A stretch of 64,000 nt of DNA from Chitinophagaceae bacterium (GTDB lineage Bacteria; Bacteroidota; Bacteroidia; Chitinophagales; Chitinophagaceae), in contig JAHBTL010000006.1 of NCBI GenBank assembly GCA_019638615.1, forward strand, positions 62,001-126,000. Direction: 5' to 3'. This document shows positions 17,841-25,861 of this stretch, in pieces. The notes beneath the pieces were generated by a model. The model saw only the letters and a list, made by a program, of their open reading frames with translations, did not search any database and had not been told where the DNA came from. Made by a program: the position numbers and the translations under genes. The stretch's first letter is position 1. The number at the start of each line of letters is the position of its first letter.

Positions 17841-18788
17841 ATGAAGATCAGTGGATTTACCATGGTGCGCAATGCTACCAAGCTTTATTATCCCGTAAAA
17901 GAATCTATATTGTCTATTCTTCCACTGGTGGATGAATTTGTGATAGCCCTGGGTAATTGTGACGAAGATGATCACACCCTGGCAGAGATACAAAGCATTC
18001 AATCAGAAAAAATAAAAATCATACATACTACCTGGAATACGCTGCAATACGCCAACGGCAGTGAATATGCGCACCAAACCAACATTGCGAAGGCATACTG
18101 TAGCGGAGACTGGTTGTTTTACCTGCAGAGCGATGAAGTTATACACGAAAAATACCTGCCTGTTATTCACGAACGTTGCCGGGAATTATTGCATAATACA
18201 AGTGTGGAGGGTTTGTTGTTTGAATATGTACATTTTTGGGGCGACTACAAACACTATCTGCAATCGCACGCCTGGTATGCAAACGAAATAAGAATTGTAC
18301 GCAACCTGCCCGACATCCACTCCTGGCGCGACGCGCAATCCTTCAGGCGTATACCAAAGTTTGACGGGAAGGATTTTTTTCAGAAAGAAGGCAGCTTTAA
18401 GCTCAAAGTGGCAAAAGTTGATGCAAAAGTATTTCACTACGGATGGGTAAGACCGCCTCACTATATGCAAACAAAATACAAGTCGTTTATCCGTGATTAC
18501 AAGGGCGATCGTATGAATGATTCATTAGCGGAATATAAAGCAACGGAATTTGATTATGGTAGCCTGGATAAGCTTACGCCGTTTAAGGGATCTCATCCGT
18601 TGGTAATGCGTGAAATGATAGACCGGTTTAACTGGCAGGAAAAGCTGGACAGGAATCCCGGCAGGTATATGAGAGAAAAGCACAAGCACGAAAGGTTTAA
18701 AAACAGGATACTTTCTTTTTTTGAAAAAAAATTCCTGAATGGGAAACAAATATTTACTTTTAAAAATTATGAGCTACTGGATGTTTAA
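17841..18788 (+). CDS. Family 2-like glycosyltransferase
   Basis: The 315-residue cytoplasmic protein opens with ISGFTMVRNA, the typical first strand of GT-A glycosyltransferases (nucleotide-sugar binding), followed by the acidic CDEDD region and GDWLFYLQSDEVI, where the DxD-equivalent metal-binding residues are SDE. There is no membrane segment. Donor and acceptor cannot be inferred. The gene ends 18 bases before an FkbM methyltransferase gene, and a sugar-transferase/O-methyltransferase pair is a common arrangement for making methylated glycans. It points away from the DUF2723 protein, another glycosylation-type gene. Confidence 0.85.
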   Translation: MKISGFTMVRNATKLYYPVKESILSILPLVDEFVIALGNCDEDDHTLAEIQSIQSEKIKIIHTTWNTLQYANGSEYAHQTNIAKAYCSGDWLFYLQSDEVIHEKYLPVIHERCRELLHNTSVEGLLFEYVHFWGDYKHYLQSHAWYANEIRIVRNLPDIHSWRDAQSFRRIPKFDGKDFFQKEGSFKLKVAKVDAKVFHYGWVRPPHYMQTKYKSFIRDYKGDRMNDSLAEYKATEFDYGSLDKLTPFKGSHPLVMREMIDRFNWQEKLDRNPGRYMREKHKHERFKNRILSFFEKKFLNGKQIFTFKNYELLDV

Positions 18789-18805
18789 TTTTTAATTGTG
18801 TTATT

Positions 18806-19630
18806 ATGTTTAAATACATCAAAAATACGCTTAGCCGAAAAAAGGCCCGGAAGGTAACCCAGGAATATGCCCCAAGGATAGACAACTTTGATCTGCAGGA
18901 TGAAGGTAATATCCAGTTTGCCAACTGGACCAACCCCCTTGTACCTCCCAAAAAAATCACCCAATCGGAAATTAACTTTTATAAGCAATTTATCAAGAAG
19001 GGCGATCTTGTAATAGACATCGGAACCAATGTAGGCGATACCACCGTACCTATGGCTATTGCCGCAGGCAGGGAAGGGCTGACGATAGGCTTCGATCCCA
19101 ATCCTTTTGTGTTTAAGATACTGGAAGTAAATGCGGGATTGAATAAGAGCAAAACCAATATTGTTGCATACCCCTATGCGATTACCGAAAAAGAAAGCGA
19201 GTTTTTTTATCGTTCATCTGAAGCCTCGTTTGCCAATGGTGGTATAAAGGAAATAGATGAAACCTATCATGGCAAATTTTCGCTTGAACATAAGATAAAA
19301 GGCATCCGGTTATCAGATTTTCTGAAGAAAAACCATCCTGATCAATTAAATAAACTATCATTTATAAAGGTTGATGCAGAAGGGCTGGACACAACTATTC
19401 TAAAATCCATCAGGGATCTTGTTGAAGAATATAAACCTGTTGTAATTGCAGAATGTTTTACGGGGCTGACTCCCGAGCAGCGTTACGACCTTTTTGATAC
19501 CGTTGCTTTGCCAGGTTACCAGCTATACAAATTCGATGATTTTAAAGATACCGCGCCTGTAACAGCCATCACCGATAAAAAAGATATGCTGAAGTGGAAG
19601 ACGTTTAACTTATACGGCATACATGCCTGA
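18806..19630 (+). CDS. FkbM family SAM-dependent methyltransferase
   Basis: This 274-residue protein has the class I methyltransferase motif I VIDIGTNVGDTT (about residues 69-80), then IGFDPNPFVF (motif II acidic residue) and FIKVDAEGLD, the FkbM signature in which Asp and Glu coordinate the substrate region. Family members O-methylate sugars or other hydroxyls in glycan and natural-product pathways. It starts 18 bases after the glycosyltransferase, so the two are co-transcribed and probably act on the same glycan. A good intrinsic terminator follows at 19662-19702. Confidence 0.9.
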   Translation: MFKYIKNTLSRKKARKVTQEYAPRIDNFDLQDEGNIQFANWTNPLVPPKKITQSEINFYKQFIKKGDLVIDIGTNVGDTTVPMAIAAGREGLTIGFDPNPFVFKILEVNAGLNKSKTNIVAYPYAITEKESEFFYRSSEASFANGGIKEIDETYHGKFSLEHKIKGIRLSDFLKKNHPDQLNKLSFIKVDAEGLDTTILKSIRDLVEEYKPVVIAECFTGLTPEQRYDLFDTVALPGYQLYKFDDFKDTAPVTAITDKKDMLKWKTFNLYGIHA

Positions 19631-19661
19631 TATATTGTTATTTCTAATTAAATAAACAGGT

Positions 19662-19702
19662 ACCCCGCATAGTAATATTACTGTCCGGGGTCTTTCTTTT
19701 TA
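19662..19702 (+). terminator. Intrinsic terminator after the FkbM gene
   Basis: ACCCCG (19662-19667) pairs with CGGGGT (19686-19691); the loop region contains the palindrome AGTAATATTACT. A T-rich run (CTTTCTTTTT) follows directly. Confidence 0.7.
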
Positions 19703-19821
19703 GGGGAAACACACATCTTATGTACTCAAAATGTTAATAATGCGATAGCGTTGCAGCATCAATACTACTATTAGCGTTTTGTTCACAAAGTGTTCTCTAT
19801 TTTGCTTCAAAATTTTATATT

Positions 19822-20403
19822 ATGCAAAAAATGCTACTTATCCTTATTGCCTTTTTTTCAGCTTCCTCAGCTTTCTCTCAAATCAACAAAGGCCAGTTTT
19901 TAGTGGGTGGAAGCGGATCTTTCTCCGGCAGAGACGAAAACAGTGTTAAATCAACCAAACTTACCGTATCGCCTAATGCAGGCTATTTTTTTATGGACAA
20001 GCTTGCAGGCGGGCTTAACCTTGTTTTTGATCATGGACGCACCAAACTCTCCATCGATCAAAAAACATCAGGAACCAGCTATGGCATTTCGCCTTTCGTT
20101 CGTTACTATGTACTACCTGCTTCAAATAAAATCAATCTTTTTGCACAGGCATCTTATGGATGGGGTAGAGGCACTATGAGTAGCAATTATAGCGAAGGGA
20201 AGTACAAAGTCAATACCAATTACTTTTCTTTTTCCGCTGGACCGGCATTTTTTATTAACCGTAATGTAGCAATTGAACTTACAGCAGGATATACACAAAC
20301 TGATCTTAAATCAAAATACGACGGCTCTACCTCCACATCGAAGAACAAAAATTTCCAGGCAGGTGTTGGTTTCCAGATACACCTGGGTAAAGAAAGAAAA
20401 TAA
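19822..20403 (+). CDS. Small outer membrane beta-barrel protein
   Basis: The 193-residue product has a clear signal peptide (MLLILIAFFSASSAFSQ) and then alternating strands with glycine/aromatic pattern (FLVGGSGSFSG, KLAGGLNLVFDHG, YGISPFVRYYV, INLFAQASYGWGRG, FFINRNVAIELTAGYTQ, FQAGVGFQIHLG). This is the pattern of the eight-stranded OmpA/OmpX-like porin family common in Bacteroidota. No periplasmic domain follows. The gene is monocistronic, with a terminator on each side. Confidence 0.85.
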   Translation: MQKMLLILIAFFSASSAFSQINKGQFLVGGSGSFSGRDENSVKSTKLTVSPNAGYFFMDKLAGGLNLVFDHGRTKLSIDQKTSGTSYGISPFVRYYVLPASNKINLFAQASYGWGRGTMSSNYSEGKYKVNTNYFSFSAGPAFFINRNVAIELTAGYTQTDLKSKYDGSTSTSKNKNFQAGVGFQIHLGKERK

Positions 20404-20433
20404 TCACGTTAGCCATTAAACCTCAAAAAACCA

Positions 20434-20455
20434 GGGGGAATAGGACTATTCCCCC
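20434..20455 (+). terminator. Hairpin after the beta-barrel gene
   Basis: GGGGGAATAG (20434-20443) and CTATTCCCCC (20446-20455) form a perfect 10-bp stem separated by only GA, 31 bases after the stop codon. There is no long T-run. Confidence 0.55.
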
Positions 20456-20647
20456 GTTTATAGACCCTCTATTAATCTATTAAGATTGGTTAACCAGGAA
20501 CAGCCGAGGGCATCTGATGAAAGCCAAAAAGGAAGAACGGGTACAGTTGGAGGCTGTAGTTGAAATGCGGCTCGCCTGCCTGACCGTTAGCGATTAGCAT
20601 AAATCTTCAGGGAATTCTGCTATATTTATTGCGCTAATTATATCCTC

Positions 20648-22405
20648 ATGTCCCGAACATTTTTTCAATTCTCTATCTTACTTCTTCTCTTGTTCAAAAA
20701 CGACAGCGCGGCAGCCCAGGTTATCAATACCGTGCAGTTTTATAATCTCGATGCCATCAACAAGGATTCATTACATGTTGCTTTGAGTAATGCCATAAAA
20801 AATGATCAATACAATACAGCCGCGAAAATATATGCCGGCATCGGGGAATATTTTGTGCAGAAAGAAATAAAAGACTCTGTACTTTTTTACTACATGAAGG
20901 TGGAAGAGCAGTCGCAGAAAGCAGGCGACTCGCTATTGTATTATTACAGCCATCTCCGCATAGGCAGAGTGTATCTGCAAACGAAGAATATTGATATGGC
21001 AAGGTTGTATTTCCTGAAAGCGGAAGATTATTATACCCGTAATAAGCAATATGATCTGCTGGCTCATACAAAGGGCGCTTTGTCAGAAGCTTGCTTTGAA
21101 AAAAAGGATTCCGTCTGTGAAAGAAATTACCTTTTGCAGGCAATAGCAGCCAATGAAAAGGGGAAAGATACTTTTATGCTGGTAATCCTGAATTACAAGT
21201 ACATACAAAAACTTACAAAATCTTTTCAATATACTGAAGCGATCAAACACCTGGAACGCAATCTCGATATTATAAGAGGAACACAGTCTATACAGGCAAA
21301 TCCCAAGCAAAATGCTGTGTGGACAACACTTCAGCTCAATATGCTCGGGTATTGCTACTATGTTCAGAAGGATTATGAAACTGCTGTATATTATCTTAAG
21401 CAGGTATTACCGTTTACCTCTGTAAATGGGGTGTATAGCATTGATAACAGTGTTTGTTACCGGCACCTGGCTGACTGTTATACCATGCTGGGTAAACGGG
21501 ATAGTGCATTAACGTATATAAAGCATTTATTCAGGCACGTCAGGGATATGGCAGACGAAATGAACCCGGAGAAGATGAGTGAAATGTCAGTAAAGTATGA
21601 AGCGGAAAAAAAGCAGCGGCAGATTGAATCGTTGCAGCAGAAATCAATGTTGCAGGAAATACAGTCAAGAAATGAAAAATGGATCATCGGGATACTTGCC
21701 TTAATGCTTGCACTTGCTGCCATTGCCGTATTTTATATAGTGAAGGTCAACAAAGAAAAACGTATGGCTTTGGCAGCCCTCGAAAAGCAGCGGGAAGAAA
21801 ATCTTCGCAATACAATAAGCCGCGACCTGCATGATGAAATCGGGTCATCGCTGAGCGGTATACAGTTGTTCAGCCAGATGGCGGAGCAGGGATTTGATAC
21901 CGACCCGCTGAAGAGCAAGGAGTATTTAGATAAGATTAAGCAATACAGTGATGTTGTTTTAACCTCCATGAAGGATATTGTCTGGGAGATCAATCCCGAA
22001 AACGATAATATGCAGAATATGGTACATCGACTCCGCCAGTATGCAGCGGCTACCTGCGCTGCGGCTAATATAGAAATTGATTTTACTGTGGCGGATTCTG
22101 CTATGCACGCCGGTGTGGATATGCGGTACAGAAGGAATATTTACCTTATTGCTAAGGAAGCCATCAATAATTCGGTAAAGCATTCGGGCTGCAGCAAAAT
22201 TTCCTGTTGTATGGAAACTTCAGGTAATGTATTGAAAATATATATTAAAGACAATGGCAAAGGATTCAGCAGGCAGGGTTTAACAGATGGGAATGGCATC
22301 CATAATATGAAGCACCGGGCAAAAGATATGCAGGCAACATTAGATATAATAAGCAACGATAACGGAACGGAGATAATATTAACCTGCAAGACCGCGTATG
22401 CCTGA
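20648..22405 (+). CDS. TPR-containing sensor histidine kinase, catalytically complete
   Basis: This 585-residue membrane sensor has an N-terminal signal segment (FSILLLLLFKNDSAAAQ), a periplasmic helical TPR region (about 30-320), a coiled-coil, one transmembrane helix (about 344-366, IIGILALMLALAAIAVFYIV), a HisKA_3-type dimerisation helix with phospho-acceptor His395 in RDLHDEIGSS, and a C-terminal ATPase domain. The N box (KEAINNSVKHS, Asn507), the G1 box (DNGKGF, Asp535) and the G2 box (GNGIHNM) are intact. This architecture pairs with NarL/LuxR-type regulators, and such a regulator lies two genes downstream. A weak -7-like TATATTTA at 20621-20628 precedes the ATG. The neighbouring kinase-like protein looks like a degenerate copy of this one. 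Confidence 0.93.
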   Translation: MSRTFFQFSILLLLLFKNDSAAAQVINTVQFYNLDAINKDSLHVALSNAIKNDQYNTAAKIYAGIGEYFVQKEIKDSVLFYYMKVEEQSQKAGDSLLYYYSHLRIGRVYLQTKNIDMARLYFLKAEDYYTRNKQYDLLAHTKGALSEACFEKKDSVCERNYLLQAIAANEKGKDTFMLVILNYKYIQKLTKSFQYTEAIKHLERNLDIIRGTQSIQANPKQNAVWTTLQLNMLGYCYYVQKDYETAVYYLKQVLPFTSVNGVYSIDNSVCYRHLADCYTMLGKRDSALTYIKHLFRHVRDMADEMNPEKMSEMSVKYEAEKKQRQIESLQQKSMLQEIQSRNEKWIIGILALMLALAAIAVFYIVKVNKEKRMALAALEKQREENLRNTISRDLHDEIGSSLSGIQLFSQMAEQGFDTDPLKSKEYLDKIKQYSDVVLTSMKDIVWEINPENDNMQNMVHRLRQYAAATCAAANIEIDFTVADSAMHAGVDMRYRRNIYLIAKEAINNSVKHSGCSKISCCMETSGNVLKIYIKDNGKGFSRQGLTDGNGIHNMKHRAKDMQATLDIISNDNGTEIILTCKTAYA

Positions 22406-22448
22406 TTACGGTCTTGCCAGCCTAATCTTCATTAATACATCACGTAAT

Positions 22449-22462
22449 ACCCAATTGGGGGT
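22449..22462. promoter_or_regulatory. Palindromic candidate operator, copy 1 (before the kinase-like gene)
   Basis: ACCCAATTGGGGGT here is the exact reverse complement of ACCCCCAATTGGGT at 32646-32659. It has a perfect CCCAATTGGG core and lies about 40 bases before the ATG at 22502. The overlapping TACCCGGGTA (22462-22471) is a second palindrome. Split as 7-2-7 (TACCCAA TT GGGGGTA) it resembles the inverted heptamers bound by NarL-type regulators, and a NarL-type regulator is encoded in this operon. Confidence 0.4.
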
Positions 22463-22501
22463 ACCCGGGTAAAGCATTTTTTCAGAAACTTTACAGTAAC
22501 A

Positions 22502-24292
22502 ATGAACCGGTTGATATTATTATGGATGATATGCTGTGCACCAGTATGGGCTGCAGGGCAAATTACATCTGTCAGTAATGCCCAAAAAGAAGTGGATAGC
22601 CTTGAAGCTGTTATGCAGGCAGGGAAGACCGGTATACATTATATAGACGCTGGTATACGGCTGGGGGGGCGATACATGGATTTTTCACAACCGGGCAAAG
22701 CGCAGGAAATACTGGAAAAGATATTACCGGTAACCGATAGCCTGGCATATGACAAAGGCAGTTATTTTACACGATCTTACCTGGCAGAGATATTTTTCCA
22801 GGCGGCATTATATGATAATGCATTGTATATGCTGAAAAGAGCCGCTGCTTTTGCGCATACATTAAAAGATGATGAACTGATAGCCGACTCATGGAATATA
22901 ATGGGATTAATATACCAGGAAATGCAAATGCCCGACTCGGCATTAACCTGTTTTAAAAACAGCCTGGCGTTAATGCCGGTACAGAAAAAGAATTTCCTGG
23001 AATCGAGCTACCGCTACCAGGTACTGAGTAACCTGGCGCAGGTGTTCCTGCAAACAGGCAAAACAGACAGCACATGGCAATATATGCAGGCTTCGTTTCG
23101 GGAGGCTGATGCTTTACAGGCATACAGGGGTATGGCTATTGCAAAATATTATATGGGCGCTGTTATTGAGGGAAAAGACAGCGCAGCCAAAGCTATGGAA
23201 TACTACCGCACTGCAATAGCGTATGCCCGCATCATAGACGATAAAGATGTGGTCGCCTTTATTTATCCCTCTGTTGTGAGTGCATTATATATGCTGAAAG
23301 TTAATACGGTTAGTGATTCTGTGGCGGCGTATGATGCGTTCTTAAAAAAGAATGAAGACCGCATTTCCCTTTCTACGCAAAAGGAATATTACAGCAGGAT
23401 GACGGAGGTATTTGCAAAATATAAAAATGAAAAAGTCTTCCTGTACCAGCAGCAGCTTAATGATATTGTAAAAAAAATAAACAACGAGGCAATGCGAACG
23501 AGACTGCCTGTATTAAGCAACCTTGTGAACAATGAAAAAAAGCTGGCAACGCTGGAACAGGAAAAGGTTATACATGCCCAGCAGTTACGGTTGAACAGAA
23601 GCCTGGTATTTTTTTTGGCGGTTTTGCTGACGCTGCTCTCTGTGGTATTATATTTTGTGATAAAAACCCGGAAGCAAAAACAACAACTGGCAGTGCAAAA
23701 AGTGAAGAACGATATATCTGCCGCATTGCATGATGAAGTGGCAGCAAGCCTTACAGGCATTAACCTGTTCGGTAAGCTGGCAGAAGAAGCATTGAAAGAT
23801 ATCCCGGGCAATGCCGGGCTGTATACAAAAAAAATGCAGGTATATGCTGAATCGCTGGCCGGTTATATTGCGGATATGGTATGGATCATTGATCCGGAGC
23901 ACAACAAAGGCGCTGCTTTAGCTAACAAACTGAATATATCGGGCGCACAGCAGGGGGATCATGCTATTGCTGTTCAAACGAATGAAGCATTCGCCGGTCA
24001 AACACTTCCTGCACAAATGAGGAAAGACCTGTACCTGCTGTGTAAACGATTGCTGCATTGCATTTGCCTGGAAGAAGACAATAAAAACAGTAAGCTGGAA
24101 CTTTTGCAAAAAGAAACAGGAATAGTATTACACCTGTCAACAGCTCAAAGCCCGGCGACCGTTACAGAAGATGAGATCATTAAAAATAAAATGGAGACTT
24201 TACACGCCATATATAACATAACAAATAGCGGGCAGGGTTATATATTAAAGGTAACTATTCCTTTTGCTGCAAAGCAGGATATCATCATTTAA
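22502..24292 (+). CDS. TPR histidine kinase-like protein with degenerate ATP-binding domain (pseudokinase)
   Basis: The 596-residue protein repeats the plan of the preceding kinase: signal segment, periplasmic TPR region (about 30-330), coiled-coil, transmembrane helix (about 369-389, LVFFLAVLLTLLSVVLYFVI) and a dimerisation helix with His410 in AALHDEVAAS. Beyond MVWIIDPEHNK the ATPase domain has decayed: where the first kinase has KEAINNSVKHS this one has KRLLHCICLEE, and DNGKGF and the glycine-rich G2 box have no counterpart. It should be unable to bind ATP but keeps the phospho-acceptor His, so it could be phosphorylated in trans, form heterodimers with the first kinase, or act as a phosphatase-type sensor. 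It ends 24 bases before the regulator gene. Confidence 0.85.
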   Translation: MNRLILLWMICCAPVWAAGQITSVSNAQKEVDSLEAVMQAGKTGIHYIDAGIRLGGRYMDFSQPGKAQEILEKILPVTDSLAYDKGSYFTRSYLAEIFFQAALYDNALYMLKRAAAFAHTLKDDELIADSWNIMGLIYQEMQMPDSALTCFKNSLALMPVQKKNFLESSYRYQVLSNLAQVFLQTGKTDSTWQYMQASFREADALQAYRGMAIAKYYMGAVIEGKDSAAKAMEYYRTAIAYARIIDDKDVVAFIYPSVVSALYMLKVNTVSDSVAAYDAFLKKNEDRISLSTQKEYYSRMTEVFAKYKNEKVFLYQQQLNDIVKKINNEAMRTRLPVLSNLVNNEKKLATLEQEKVIHAQQLRLNRSLVFFLAVLLTLLSVVLYFVIKTRKQKQQLAVQKVKNDISAALHDEVAASLTGINLFGKLAEEALKDIPGNAGLYTKKMQVYAESLAGYIADMVWIIDPEHNKGAALANKLNISGAQQGDHAIAVQTNEAFAGQTLPAQMRKDLYLLCKRLLHCICLEEDNKNSKLELLQKETGIVLHLSTAQSPATVTEDEIIKNKMETLHAIYNITNSGQGYILKVTIPFAAKQDIII

Positions 24293-24316
24293 CCACCGGG
24301 AAACAATAAAAGCAAG

Positions 24317-24973
24317 ATGAAAGAAACAACTACCATACGGGTCGCCATATTCGAAGACAATCCCATCATGATGGATGCATTCCGCTCTATACTGAACGGG
24401 TCACCCGGCTATATATGCGCCGGCGGCTTTACGAGCTGTAACAACTGGAAGCATGATATACTGAAAAGTAACCCTCATGTTATATTAATGGATATTGGTA
24501 TGACAGGAATAGATGGTATAGAGGCTACCCGTCTTATCAAAAAAGAATTTCCTGCCGTTTCCATACTCATACAAACCGTATTTGAAGAAGACAATAAAAT
24601 TTTTGCCGCTATCTGCGCAGGTGCGAACGGGTACATCTTAAAAAATACAGCGCCGGTAAAAATGCTTGAAGCTGTTACGGATGTATATAATGGCGGCGCG
24701 GCATTTTCGCCGTTTATTGCAGACAAAGTAATACAGCTTTTTAAGCAGGTGTCTCCTGTTATGCCGGGCGCTGTTGAAGCGTATCATCTTTCTGAAAGAG
24801 AAAAAGAAATTCTGAAACTGTTAACTACCGGGATGCCGTTGCCACGCATAGCCGAAACACTCTTTCTCGGCTATGAAACCGTACGCAGCTACGTAAAAAA
24901 GATTTATCAAAAGCTCCACGTAACCTCCGCCACCGAAGCGGTAAGCAAGGCTTTGAAAGAAAGGCTGGTGTAG
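24317..24973 (+). CDS. NarL/LuxR-family response regulator
   Basis: The 218-residue protein has a receiver domain (about 7-125) with acidic pocket FEDN, phospho-acceptor Asp59 in ILMDIGMTG, the Thr/switch region LIQTVFEE and Lys in YILKNT, followed by a LuxR-type helix-turn-helix (about 152-215, LSEREKEILKLL then IAETLFLGYETVRSYVKKIY). It is the natural partner of the HisKA_3-type kinase encoded two genes upstream. It is likely co-transcribed with the kinase-like gene just before it. A 7-2-7-like palindrome upstream of that gene could be its own binding site (inference). Confidence 0.93.
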   Translation: MKETTTIRVAIFEDNPIMMDAFRSILNGSPGYICAGGFTSCNNWKHDILKSNPHVILMDIGMTGIDGIEATRLIKKEFPAVSILIQTVFEEDNKIFAAICAGANGYILKNTAPVKMLEAVTDVYNGGAAFSPFIADKVIQLFKQVSPVMPGAVEAYHLSEREKEILKLLTTGMPLPRIAETLFLGYETVRSYVKKIYQKLHVTSATEAVSKALKERLV

Positions 24974-24986
24974 AAAGTCCCTCCCG

Positions 24987-25023
24987 CCTCCCCGAAGGCC
25001 TACCTGCCGGTAGGCAGGGGAGG
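24987..25023. terminator. Nested hairpin between convergent response-regulator genes
   Basis: CCTGCC (25003-25008) and GGCAGG (25013-25018) pair around GGTA; outside them CCTCCCC (24987-24993) can pair with GGGGAGG (25017-25023). The CCTGCCGGTAGGCAGG palindrome is of a kind often dispersed in Bacteroidota intergenic DNA. It lies between the stops of two convergent genes and may end transcription from both sides. Confidence 0.5.
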
Positions 25024-25117
25024 AGACCTAAGCACAAAGGCCCGCTCATCAAAGACACTGAAAATGTCCGGGCTTACCGGTTGCTATCATGCTGAAAGGA
25101 TTTGCTTTTCCACTAAA

Positions 25118-25861
25118 CTATATTTTTTGCAACCAGCTCAACAACTCCTGTTTCCGTGCCCTGGAAACCGGTAAATGAATGTTATTGTCCATTACTACTT
25201 CGCCGCCCTCGCCCCTTATATAACTTTTTACAAACTTTATATTAACCAGGTAGCTGTTATGCACCCGGCAAAATTGCTGGTCGCGCAACACTTCTTCCAC
25301 TTCTTTGAGCGTTTTAGAAATAAGCACAGGTCTGTCTGTATTCATTAAAAATATCCGGCAATAGGCGCTGTCGCTTTCGCAGTAGAGAATATCGTCTGCG
25401 TCAATCATTATTAATCCTTCATGGGTGGGTACGGCAAAGCGTTTGCCCCTTTTTTCCGTTGCCAGCAACTGCAGCAATGCTTCAATACGGCTCGTTGATT
25501 TGCGTTCCTTTTGTTCCCGGGCTTTTTTTAATGTTGCTATCAATTCCTCTTTTACAACAGGCTTTAATAAATAATCGAGGGCGCTGTGTTTAATTGCTTT
25601 CAGGGCGTATTCATCATAAGCCGTGGTAAAAATAATTTCAAAAGAGGGGTGTTCTAATTTTTCCAATAATTCAAAAGCGTTCATGCCCGGCATTTCTATA
25701 TCAAGAAATACAAGGTCCGGGCTTTCCCGTTCTAGTAAAGCCAGTGCTTCGACGCCGGTGGCTGCACTTGCCAAAAGTTTCACATCGCTGCAATATTTTT
25801 GTAACATAATCTCTAATACTTCCCGGCAGTGCTTTTCATCATCCACTATAATGGCTGTCAT
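25118..25861 (-). CDS. LytTR-family response regulator
   Basis: The 247-residue protein has a receiver domain with acidic residues VDDE (7-9), phospho-acceptor Asp54 in LVFLDIEMPG, Thr in IIFTTAYDEYA and Lys in YLLKPV, followed by a LytTR DNA-binding domain (about 140-245, with ILYCESDSAYCRIF and FCRVHNSYLVNIKFV). It is the standard partner of LytS-type/propeller histidine kinases. Its start codon lies inside the end of the kinase gene (23-base overlap), which implies translational coupling and a fixed kinase-regulator pair. Confidence 0.95.
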   Translation of the reverse strand: MTAIIVDDEKHCREVLEIMLQKYCSDVKLLASAATGVEALALLERESPDLVFLDIEMPGMNAFELLEKLEHPSFEIIFTTAYDEYALKAIKHSALDYLLKPVVKEELIATLKKAREQKERKSTSRIEALLQLLATEKRGKRFAVPTHEGLIMIDADDILYCESDSAYCRIFLMNTDRPVLISKTLKEVEEVLRDQQFCRVHNSYLVNIKFVKSYIRGEGGEVVMDNNIHLPVSRARKQELLSWLQKI

